Under the pieces are notes generated by a model that was not told the origin of the DNA, ran no database searches, and saw nothing but the letters and a program-made list of their open reading frames with translations. Below are positions 46,201 to 58,200 of a stretch of 64,000 nt of DNA, one piece after another. Origin of the DNA: Roseimaritima ulvae (GTDB lineage: Bacteria > Planctomycetota > Planctomycetia > Pirellulales > Pirellulaceae); assembly GCF_008065135.1 (NCBI RefSeq), contig NZ_CP042914.1:7049404-7113403 (forward strand). Reading direction: 5' to 3'. The first letter of the stretch is position 1. The number at the start of each line of letters is the position of its first letter. Both the position numbers and the translations under genes were made by a program.

Positions 46201-49200
46201 TCCGGAAATGCCGTAGCTATAACGCGCTATGAGCGATCCGTTGCCCAATACTTCCGACAGCCTTCCAACGTTGTCGTAGCTGTAAGTAACGCGGTAACCT
46301 TCCTGGTCCACCATCGATACCCTGCGGCCGAAGCTGTCGTATTCAAATTCCAGGAATCTTCCACTTGGGTCAGTGACGCGAGTCAGGCGATCCGATGTGT
46401 CGTATTCGAATATTGTTGTCTCGCCCCCAGACTCTGTCACCCTGGTTAGACGACCTAGGGCATCGTAGGTCATTTCAACCGTCGAACCATCGTCGAATAC
46501 AATTCCCGCTAGCTGTCCAGAGTCGGTAAATGACTGTTGAGTCACATGCCCACGTCTGTTGACATATTCGAGAATGTTTCCACTTGAGTCGTACTGAGGC
46601 AGGAATTCAGTACTGCCATCGGCATACGTAACCGAATTGCGATTGCCAAGAGTGTCGTAGCCGTAACGAGTCGAATTGCCGTTAGCGTCCGTATATGCAG
46701 CTAGACGGCGCATAGAATTAACGCCGCCCATCCACTCGTAGCTGTAGGCCGTCGAGTTGCCAAGTTGGTCAGTTGCGCTGACCAAGTTGCCAAACTCATC
46801 CCATTCAAAACCCTGCGTCTGACCTAGGGCATCGGTAATCAACGAAACCAGGCGATCAGCGTTGTAGCTGATACTTGTCGAATACCCTATTGAGTCAGTT
46901 ATTCTGGAAAGCAATCCGCTAGAGTTGTACAGAAGCGTAGCTGTGCCGAGTTGGTCATTTACTTGAATTGCCCCCGCGCGGTCGTAACTAAACGAGACGC
47001 CTGGAGCTGTTTCTAGAGTGCCGATCGAGGCAATCCGTCCCCGAAAATCGTAACCGTAGTTGAGCAAGACTCCGCCTGTAACCTGCGAGGTCAGGGCACC
47101 GCGATGCATCGCGTTACTCGACGTGTCGTAGGCGTATTCTGTAACGGTATTATCCGGGGCAACTACGCGTACTAGATACGTGTTTGTCGAGTCGTAGGTA
47201 TATGTTGCTGATCGCGCAAGGTGGTCGCTAATAGAGCGAATGTGCCCGAAGGCGTCGTAGGCAATTGCAAGATGTTGTCCAGAGCTGTGCTCTAGAAGAC
47301 TCAGCTTGCCGTTGCTGTAAGATGCCGAGATGCGATTCGAGTTGGCATCTTCAATGTACGCGAGCTGCCCATTAGCTGAATAACCAGTTCTTAATCCCGA
47401 CGTACTTTGCAGAACCCACTCGCCATCAACTAAAGTCAGCAAATCTGAAGTTGAGTATGCCGGTGAGTAAATCCCGGGCTGGTCATCAACCGGGAAGAAG
47501 TGCCTATCGCCGCCCGATCCGTTCAGTATGGTTACGCGACCGCCTGACGACTCTTGCAGAGTGCTTTCCCAAATGGTACGCCATCCGCTTCCGAAGATTC
47601 CGTCATGGTCACGTGCAATGATGCTCGATCCGAAATTACGCGAGAGATCAAGTGTTAAACCTGGAGCGGTGACGGTGATATCAGTCATCGACGCAAGCGT
47701 GTGAACTGGTCCGAGCGAGTTCATAGCTTGCTGCACTTCAAAATCCCAAAGCGTCGCAATATCGTTTGCGCGCTCACCTAGCTGACTCAAATGCGTGGCG
47801 TTTTCATTCAGCATCACAACGAAATCACCCCAGGTCGGGATGTCCGACGTAAGGTTCGCGAACACAGCGTCCCACGCTTGTTCGGATAGGTTCTCCGGTT
47901 TGAGGACGTCACGCTGAGCGGCCCAATCGATGGGCGTGCGGTCTTGCGCTGAGATGATCCCCATGTCCAGGGCGATCTGGGCGGCGTTCGGTCGGAAGAA
48001 GACGGGGATCGTGGCGGTGTCGCCGGGCGAGTAGATGCCGGCGGGGCCTTCGTCGTTGATTGCAAGGAACTGCACCGTTTGCACGGCAAGGTTCGTCGGC
48101 GAGAAGCCGAACGGGGTACCGAGCCGCTCGGAGCTGAGCGTAATCAGCGGGGCATATGTATCCGCGGTGCTGGTGTTGCCGATCAACAGGTCTACCGGGT
48201 GTGTCAGATTGATCTGGACGCTGTCAGCTCCCTCGAACCGTGCGGTAATGCGGCCGCTGTTGCGGGTGTTGGCGATGACTTCAACCGACTCCGCCACCGT
48301 CACCGTCCCACCAATGGGATCGCTGACCCGCAGGTCGTACTCGCCCAAGGGAATCTCGTTGCCGGGCATGCCTTGCAGGTCGAATGTCGCGTAAAGCGTC
48401 GACGTGTCCGTCATCCAGTAGTTGACGGCCGGAATGACTAGGTCCCCCAGCACCAACTCGGCCGTTGTGCGACCGGTGAACTTGGCGCCGTTGATGCGGA
48501 TGGTGTTGAGCCCCGATAGGTCTTCGCCTTCGACGAATTGCGTGGTTTGATTAGAGCTTGTCGCCCCGAGCGAGCCAAAATCCGTGTCGAGCACGCTGAA
48601 CTCGACAGTCCGAGCGACGAGGTTGAACGGCAATGCGGCTTCGATGTCCGCCCCATAGCCGAGGATGTAGTAGGTGCCGGCCCGTGTAATCGGAACGATC
48701 ACACGCTGGTCGGTCGAGTAGGGTTCAACGTCGCTGAAGTCCGACAGGCTGCGCGACGGCAGGTCGTCGAAGCGGACGTAGAGTTCAACCGATGAATCGG
48801 CCGACGGCTGGTCGAGTTCGATCACGAGGGTGTCGCCTAACTCGACATCGACGCGGTAGTAAACCGATCGGTCATCGGCGATTTGGCCCGCGACCGGAGT
48901 ACCCAGCGTCAATTCTGCGACATCGACCGCAAACGAGTCGAGGCTTCCCGAAAGGTTGTTGGTCTCGTCGCTCTCGGGGAGGTTGTTGAGGATGTCGGAC
49001 CGCACAATAACGTGGTAGTCGCCCGGGAGCACGCCGGGGAGCGGTGCGGTATTCGTGCTGGTGTAGCTCTCGCCCGCGAGCACGTTGCCGTTGTGAGTGA
49101 CGCGGCCGAAGAACGCGTCGTTGATGTCCCACGTCTCGTCGGAGGACAGGTAAATCGCATCTGACCAGGAGCCCGTCGCAGGGTTCAGCCCCGTGTTGTT

Positions 49201-52200
49201 GACGGTGAAGGTGATCGTGGCGTCCTGGCCTGGCATGCCCGACGCTGGGATGGTGATCTCACCGACCACTAGGTCGGCCGGGGGTATGTGAAGAATCTCA
49301 ATGGACGCGTCCGCGACGCGAGCGTTGTTCGATTCTCCGTTACGCTCGTACAGACGGTCGGTAGAGTCGGCAACCACGATGACAAAAAACCGCCCACCAA
49401 GTGCCGCCGGTACCGAAACAGTTCCGCTACTTGTGTAAGAGCCGCTGGGGGCGACCGGAGTGGATCGATCGACGTAGCCAATCGAGATGTCGGTGGCGCG
49501 GTCGAAGATCGGGTCGAGCGACAAATAGACGCTGTCGAACCAATTGCCTTCAGCAGTCCCCGGACCGGTGTTTTGGACGGTCCACGACAGGTCAAAGGTC
49601 CGCCCGGAGGATGCTGTCGACGGGGCGGTAATCGACGTAACGACGAGGTCGGGAGTGGGGTTGAGCGAGATCGCGATCGGCGCGGCGCTACGGTTCTCGT
49701 TGTTCCCCTCGAACGCGCCTTCCGCTACCGCGTTGCCGAAGTCGGTCTGGACGACGACGTAGAAATCGCCTTCCAGGTCGACATCGAGTTCGTAGTTCAG
49801 CGTGCGGGAATACGATGCCCCAGCATCTAACCGTTCGGTGCGTCGTATCGACCCGATCATCAGGTCGTCGGGACCAACCGTAGTATCGGTCGATAGCCAG
49901 ACGCGGTCGGTCCACAAGCTGACCGGGGTCCGCCGCGTGCCGGCGTTGCTCACCTGCCAGGAAACCGACAACGTCTCTCCCGAGAGCGCCGTGGCAGGGG
50001 CCACAACCGAGTCGACCACTAGGTCAGCCGCGTCGGTGGGGCTGGCAACTCCGACAACCAGCGGAGCGAAGCTCAGCGTGTTGTTCGACTCGTCGCTTTC
50101 GGTCATCGCGTCTCCTGAGTCGGTGCTCAGGAACAATCGATAGGTCCCCGCCGGCGTGCCGAAGGGCACCGCAACGTTTAAGCTAGCGCGGGAATAACTT
50201 GCGGACGGCGCGAGAGAGGCCGGACCATCGAAACTGCCGAGTTGAATGTCGTCCGAGTTGCCCAGGATGTCGTCCGACGAAAGGACAAGGCTGTCACGCC
50301 AGATAGAACTGTACGTGGGGCCGACTCCATTATTCGCTACGCTGTAGTCAAAGGTGATGGTCCCGCCGGGCAGCACCTGCCCTCCCGTCACGCGCGGATT
50401 AAACGAGGTGAGCTGGGGGTCTGGGCGGTCGTCGGTGATCGTAAGCGGCAACGCGAACAGGTTGTTCTCGTCGTCTAGCTCGAAGACTTGATTCGTGGCG
50501 TCCGAAACGATCAGCAGGAACCGGGAGCCGAACTCTCCTGCGGGGAGTATCGTGGCGACAGAGAGCGACTCCTGCTGGCCGCTGGCCAACACGCCCGTAC
50601 GCCGCCGGGAGCCGAGCGAAACATCCGACGGGTCGAGTGTGGCGTCGTTCGAAAGGAAGTAGGCATCGAACCAGACGTTGCTCGGAGTCGGCACCGGCCC
50701 CGAGTTGAGGACCGTGTAGTCGACGACGAATTCACGGCCGCTTCTCGGTTGCGAGTTCGACGATGCAGCCGTGACGCGCAGGTCGGGCGGTGATACGGCG
50801 ACCGCGATGTGCTCCGCAGACACACGGGTGTTGTTGTCGTCGTCGGACTCAAACACGGTGTTGAACGTGTCGGAAACGACGAAGACATAGAACTCGCCGG
50901 TGAGCGTGTTCGGGAGCGTGAAGGTGTGGGTCTGGGTCTCCGACTCTCCTAGGTCCAGCACGCCACTGCGGAGTCGATTGCCGAGCAGCATGTCGGTGTC
51001 GGGGTCGAGCTGGTCGTCCGTGGAGATGTAGACTGCGTCGCTCCACGAAGCGACGGGCGTCGCGTTGGCGCCTTCGTTGGTTACGACGTATTGGACCGTG
51101 AATGGTTGGCCCGCGTAGGCGTTCGCAGGGGCGTTCAACTCCGTCACAACCAGGTCAGGTGTCGGCGACTGCAACACCTCGATCGACCGAGAGCCGTCAT
51201 TGTTAAAGTCCAAGACGTGTTCGTAGACCTGCCCCAGGGCGTTGGTGCGCACGATGACGTGAGCGGTCCCGGACGCGGCGAACGGCGTGGCGATTGAAAT
51301 ACCGCTCACCGTGTACGTTCCATCGGGAGCCAGTTCGTCAAACCGAGGAACGCTAGCCACCAGCATGTCCTCGGCATCGATGGTGTCGCCGTTGAACGAC
51401 AGGAAAACTTGGTCCGTCCAGGCCACGCCACGCGTGCTGCCGATACCCTGATTACGGACGGTCCACCCGATCTGGAACGGCGTTCCGGAGAAGACCAGGC
51501 TCGTCGCCGACACGGCGTCGACCACCAAGTCCGGTGGCGGTGTGAGGTTCACCGTTGTAATGGTACTTGCCCGGGTGTTGTCATCCTCGGCTTCTGGCTC
51601 AACAAGACTATTGAAACCATCCGCGACTACGATAAACCGGTAGTTGTTTTCAATTCCTTGTGGGAGCCGAGCGGTCAACGTGCTTTGGTAACTCTCACCC
51701 GAGTTGAGGTAGCTGCCGTTCCGTACTGAACCAAGGAATCGATCATTGCCGTCGAGAGTATCGTCGAGCGAAAGGTAGACCACGTCCGACCACGACAGTG
51801 CGTTCGTCGCACCAGTACCGACATTCTGGATTACCCATTCAATCGTCACTTCTTGGTTGGAAAATGCGGTTGCGGGAGCGACAATAGAGTCGACGACAAG
51901 ATTGGGAGCTGCTGGTGCTATGACGCTCAGTGTTTGATCGTCGATGGCTTCGTTGTTGTTTTGACCGGCAAGCTCAAAGACCGAGTTGTCGCGGTCAGTT
52001 CCAACAACCAAACGCACCGGGCCCGAAACTCCTGCAGGAAACGCAATTGTTTGCGTACGGGTGATAGATGCCCCTGGCATCAGGGTACCAACGAAATCGA
52101 ATTGCCCCAAAGAAATGTCATTGCCAATCGCGTTGTCAAGCGAATACAAGACTCGGTCGCTCCACGGTCCACTGGCAACACCATCCCCTCGATTCTCAAC

Positions 52201-55200
52201 TGTCCAGCTGACCTCTATTGATTGTCCAGCAATCACTTCCGCAGCGGTCGTGATATCGCTGACCACTAAATCGGGCAAGAGTGGATACTCAACCTGGATC
52301 GCGGGCGAAGCCACAATATTATTGGCCTCATCCGTCTCTAGTTCCGAAGCGAGCGAGTCAGTAACGACCAATAGGTGATACTGGCCAATGTCCGTGCCGA
52401 ACGGAAGAGTTGTAGAGCCGTTGATCATGTACCCAGTGCCCGTTTGAGTAAGCGGCAACGAGGCAGCGGGGCTTACAAACTCACTAAGCAGAATATCACT
52501 GGAGTCGAACGTTACGTCGCTGGAGAGATAAACTCGATCGATCCAAGTGTCGACAGTATTACCGTCCCCCGTATTGGCGATTGTGAAGGAATAGTCGAAC
52601 GGAACGCTGAGTTGGATCGTAGCCGGAGCATTGTTGATCGCTGGAATAAGATCCGGTTCAGCCCGGCGGGTTATCGTCACAATCTCCGATGCAATCGTAT
52701 TGTTATCACCGAACGTGAACTCGTATTCATCTCCAGTCGCATTGACGAGCAGAATTAAATAGTGGTCACCGTCGATGCGTTCCGGCAATGTCACGTCGAC
52801 CGCAAATGCTTCGGAGTCACCGACGTCTATTGCGTGCTGGATTGTCGTACTATTCAGTAGAGTGTCATCGGCACTGAGCGTGGAATCCGTGGACAGATAG
52901 AGCCGATCGGTCCAAGGTCCCGAGGCGTCACGAATACCTTGGTTGGCCGTCGTCCAGGTGACATGAAGTAACTGACCGCTGGAAGCGCTGGTAACGGAAT
53001 GGAGTTCATCGGGAAGCAGGTCGACATAGCGACCGGGCGCGATCGAGACCACATCATGCGTCCTCGCCACGTTCGATTTAATATCGTCGTATTCATAGAC
53101 GATCGCATCGCTGTCAACACGCACGAACCAGTGATATGAACCTTCAAGACCGCTGGGCACCTCACCAGTCCAACTGCCGGAATAGCTCTCTCCGGCGGCC
53201 AGCGAACCGTCACGGATGACTTCGGCGATCAAACGATCGTCGGCATTTCCGAAGGTTGAGTCGGTCGATACGTAGACGCGATCGACCCAGGATTCGATCA
53301 CACCATCGGGCGTCCCATCGCCGGTGGTACCCGTTCCTGCATTGGATACATTCCAATTTACCGTCGCCGGCTCACCGACAATCGCCAACTCAGGAGCGAC
53401 GACCTCGGTCGCATGTAAGTCCGCATAAGGCGTCAATGTGATGTCTGATGCCGCGAGGGAACGGACATTGTTGTCTTCGAACAGAAACTCAGCGATTTGG
53501 TCCGTGGCATCGGTTTTGACCAGAACTTGATAGTCCCCCGAAACACCGATGGGCAACTGCACGAGTGTGTTTTGTGTATAGGTGTCATTGACAGCCAAGA
53601 CGCCATTGCGAGGAACATCCGCCAAATGAACATCGTCCGCATCTCCCACGCGATCATTCAAACTCAAGAAGACTCGATCGACCCACTGATCGCCTTGCGT
53701 GTCCACCGCGCCAAAGTTTCCGACCGTCCAAAGAATCTCAACTTGCTGTCCACTTTGTAGCGTGTCGTCCGAGACCGTCAGCTCGGAAACAGACAGGTCG
53801 GCAAAGTCCAGCGAACTGGTGGGTTGTATGGAAACATCAATGACATAAGCCGCATCAGGACCTTCCCCGTCAAATCCCACTACATCGATATAATAGATGC
53901 CGCCTTCTGAAATGTCGGCCCGAACGACGTTGGCGTCCACCGGATTAGGGCTGAGCGAAATGACTTCGTCGTTTGCGTTGCGAATCTCTAGAACGGGCAC
54001 GAGCGTGCTGTATTCTGGCAGCCGCGCGCGAGCCAAGATGGTTTGGTCAGCCCCCACGTTGCCGATATTGAAATAGTCTTCATCGACATTGCTGTTTTCC
54101 CCTCGCATGACCGTGCCGGCAACAGCGATCGAAATCGTATCGCCGTCAACCATGCGGGTGACGACGTCCGCACCACTCGTGTTATCGTTGGCATAGCCCG
54201 CATCGGTTTCCAGATCGAGCCCCCGTGCGACGTTGATTCGAACGTCGTATCCTCCGGGAGTGCTGTCATAGTATTGTTTCCCTATCCGTACGTAGTACGT
54301 CGTCGTGGCGGGAAGTTCGTAGCCGCTGATGTAGGCGTCATCGCCGGGCCCCGCTCCGCCACTCACACCGTTGCTGATTAGCAACTGCACACCATCGCCC
54401 GAGTCATTCAGGCGGTATAACGCGGCGTACGGTCGTAACGTTTCTAGCTGCTGACTCCATACGTCCACCCGGTCGCCAGCCAGGCCTTCAAAGCTCCACC
54501 AATCGTATTCGCCGTAGCTCTGGTACGGGGCCGGATCGATCGAACCGTAGCCCACTTCGCTTCGCAACCACCCTGTCCCGTTGGCATCCGCGGTGAATGC
54601 AAGCGGGGTCGCTTTGGCATATGAATTGTTGTCAGAGCCTTCGAACACCGCGTTCTCGGGAACCGCATCTACCGTAAACGAACGAACGAAGTCTCTCCCC
54701 GCGGCGCCGTCGGCATCGCCGTCGAGCGCATTACCCGCAACGCCCTCGGCGACCGGCAAGTCCGTCAAGCTGTCGGAGATCGTGAACCGATGCTCACCGT
54801 CGACAAGCGGTCCGTCAGTGACCGTGAAATGGAGCGTCAGATCACTGCGACTATAGCTCAGGCCGTAGACGCTATCGTCCGCGGTGTCGAACACTCCGTC
54901 AGCGCCCGCTGTCCGCAGGTCAAACGCGTCGGCGGAGAGCGTTGCCGGATCGAGTTCGCTGAACGTCACATTGAATGTGCTCAACACCTGTTCCAAGGTG
55001 CCACCTTCGGCGGGAAGACGGTTGACCGTCGTCACCACCGGCGGCACCAGATCGCGCAGTTCCACCGATGCGTTTAGGACGTACTGTGACTGCACTCCAG
55101 CACCGGCGAGTTCGGGATCGCCAACTTCGGTAGCGGTCTCAATCACACCACGAAAACTGTATGTCGAGTATATGTCATACCAATAGCCGTTGGAGGACAG

Positions 55201-58200
55201 ATAGGCATGGTCATAGCTGGGCGTATTCGGCTCATTACTAGCCCAACGCGTAAAGGTCACCGGCGAACCATCGCTCCATTGGTATGTTCCCTCCGACGCC
55301 TGATCGGTGAACCCGATCCAGTGGCTGCCGCCAAGCGTACCGTGAATCAATTCGTTCTCTGCGAGCGAATCGATCGATACCAGATCTCCACCGGCCGCCT
55401 GAGCCTCGGCACGCACGGCGTCCCAGCCGGCGGACTGATCCGTTAACGTGTACCGACTACCGTCTAAGACTGCAAACTCGGTTCGCACCCGAGCAAAATA
55501 GTTGCCATCGACCAGGGCAGTAAAACTCGCCGACAGGGGATCGGCACCGTTTGCTTCTGCCACCACCTCGCCCGACGCATCGAGGATCTCCAGCGTCGGC
55601 GCCAACGCGCTCCACTCGGGCAAGTCCAGCGAAAGGCTGATCAGTGAATCGGCGCGCATGAAGCCCAGGGCGAACAGATCCTCATCGAGGTTGCTCGACT
55701 CCGCCCCCATCACCGTTCCGGCAACCTTCGCCGTCCGCAACGCCCCGCTCTGTTCAAACGTCAGCCCGTCCGCGCCGCCCGTGGTGTCGTTGGCATAGTT
55801 CTGATCGGTTTCCAGCTCGACTCCCCGAGCGAGGTTGACGCGAAGATCGTAGCCACCGGGCGTTTGATCCCAGTAATATTTCCCCATCCGCACGTAGTAC
55901 GTCGTTGTCGCGGGAAGTTCGTAGCCGCTGATGTAGGCGTCGTTATCCGGGCCCGACCAACCACCGTTGCCATTGCCAGTCAGCGATTGCACGCCATCGC
56001 CCGCGTCGTTCAGGCGGTACAATTGGGCATAGGGGCGCAATTCTTCCAGGGCCTGGCTCCAGACGTCCACACGGTCGCCCGCCTGGCCTTCGAAGCTCCA
56101 CCAATCGTATTCGCCGTTGCTGCCGTATATCGCTGGGTCGATCGAACCGTAGCCCACCTCGCTTCGCAACCAGTCTGTCCCGTTGGCATCCGCGGTCAAC
56201 TCCAACGGCGTTGCTTTATCGAACGAGTCGTTGTCAGCCCCCTCAAACACCACACCGTCTGGAACCGCATCGATCGTAAACGAACGGATGAAGTCACCGC
56301 CCGCGGTGCCATTGGCATCGCCGTCGAGCGCATTACCCGCAACGCCCTCGGCGACCGGCAAGTCCGTCAAGCTGTCGGAGATCGTGAACCGATGCTCACC
56401 GTCGACAAGCGGTCCGTCAGTGACCGTGAAATGGAGCGTCAGATCACTGCGACTATAGCTCAGGCCGTAGACGCTATCGTCCGCGGTGTCGAACACTCCG
56501 TCAGCGCCCGCTGTCCGCAGGTCAAACGCGTCGGCGGAGAGCGTTGCCGGATCGAGTTCGCTGAACGTCACATTGAATGTGCTCAACACCTGTTCCAAGG
56601 TGCCACCTTCGGCGGGAAGACGGTTGACCGTCGTCACCACCGGCGGCACCAGATCGCGCAGTTCCACCGATGCGTTTAGGACGTACTGTGACTGCACTCC
56701 AGCACCGGCGAGTTCGGGATCGCCAACTTCGGTAGCGGTCTCAATCACACCACGAAAACTGTATGTCGAGTATATGTCATACCAATAGCCGTTGGAGGAC
56801 AGATAGGCATGGTCATAGCTGGGCGTATTCGGCTCATTACTAGCCCAACGCGTAAAGGTCACCGGCGAACCATCGCTCCATTGGTATGTTCCCTCCGACG
56901 CCTGATCGGTGAACCCGATCCAGTGGCTGCCGCCAAGCGTACCGTGAATCAATTCGTTCTCTGCGAGCGAATCGATCGATACCAGATCTCCACCGGCCGC
57001 CTGAGCCTCGGCACGCACGGCGTCCCAGCCGGCGGACTGATCCGTTAACGTGTACCGACTACCGTCTAAGACTGCAAACTCGGTTCGCACCCGAGCAAAA
57101 TAGTTGCCATCGACCAGGGCAGTAAAACTCGCCGACAGGGGATCGGCACCGTTTGCTTCTGCCACCACCTCGCCCGACGCATCGAGGATCTCCAGCGTCG
57201 GCGCCAACGCGCTCCACTCGGGCAAGTCCAGCGAAAGGCTGATCAGTGAATCGGCGCGCATGAAGCCCAGGGCGAACAGATCCTCATCGAGGTTGCTCGA
57301 CTCCGCCCCCATCACCGTTCCGGCAACCTTCGCCGTCCGCAACGCCCCGCTCTGTTCAAACGTCAGCCCGTCCGCGCCGCCCGTGGTGTCGTTGGCATAG
57401 TTCTGATCGGTTTCCAGCTCGACTCCCCGAGCGAGGTTGACGCGAAGATCGTAGCCACCGGGCGTTTGATCCCAGTAATATTTCCCCATCCGCACGTAGT
57501 ACGTCGTTGTCGCGGGAAGTTCGTAGCCGCTGATGTAGGCGTCGTTATCCGGGCCCGACCAACCACCGTTGCCATTGCCAGTCAGCGATTGCACGCCATC
57601 GCCCGCGTCGTTCAGGCGGTACAATTGGGCATAGGGGCGCAATTCTTCCAGGGCCTGGCTCCAGACGTCCACACGGTCGCCCGCCTGGCCTTCGAAGCTC
57701 CACCAATCGTATTCGCCGTTGCTGCCGTATATCGCTGGGTCGATCGAACCGTAGCCCACCTCGCTTCGCAACCAGTCTGTCCCGTTGGCATCCGCGGTCA
57801 ACTCCAACGGCGTTGCTTTATCGAACGAGTCGTTGTCAGCCCCCTCAAACACCACACCGTCTGGAACCGCATCGATCGTAAACGAACGGATGAAGTCACC
57901 GCCCGCGGTGCCATTGGCATCGCCGTCGAGCGCATTACCCGCAACGCCCTCGGCGACCGGCAAGTCCGTCAAGCTGTCGGAGATCGTGAACCGATGCTCA
58001 CCGTCGACAAGCGGTCCGTCAGTGACCGTGAAATGGAGCGTCAGATCACTGCGACTATAGCTCAGGCCGTAGACGCTATCGTCCGCGGTGTCGAACACTC
58101 CGTCAGCGCCCGCTGTCCGCAGGTCAAACGCGTCGGCGGAGAGCGTTGCCGGATCGAGTTCGCTGAACGTCACATTGAATGTGCTCAACACCTGCTCCAG

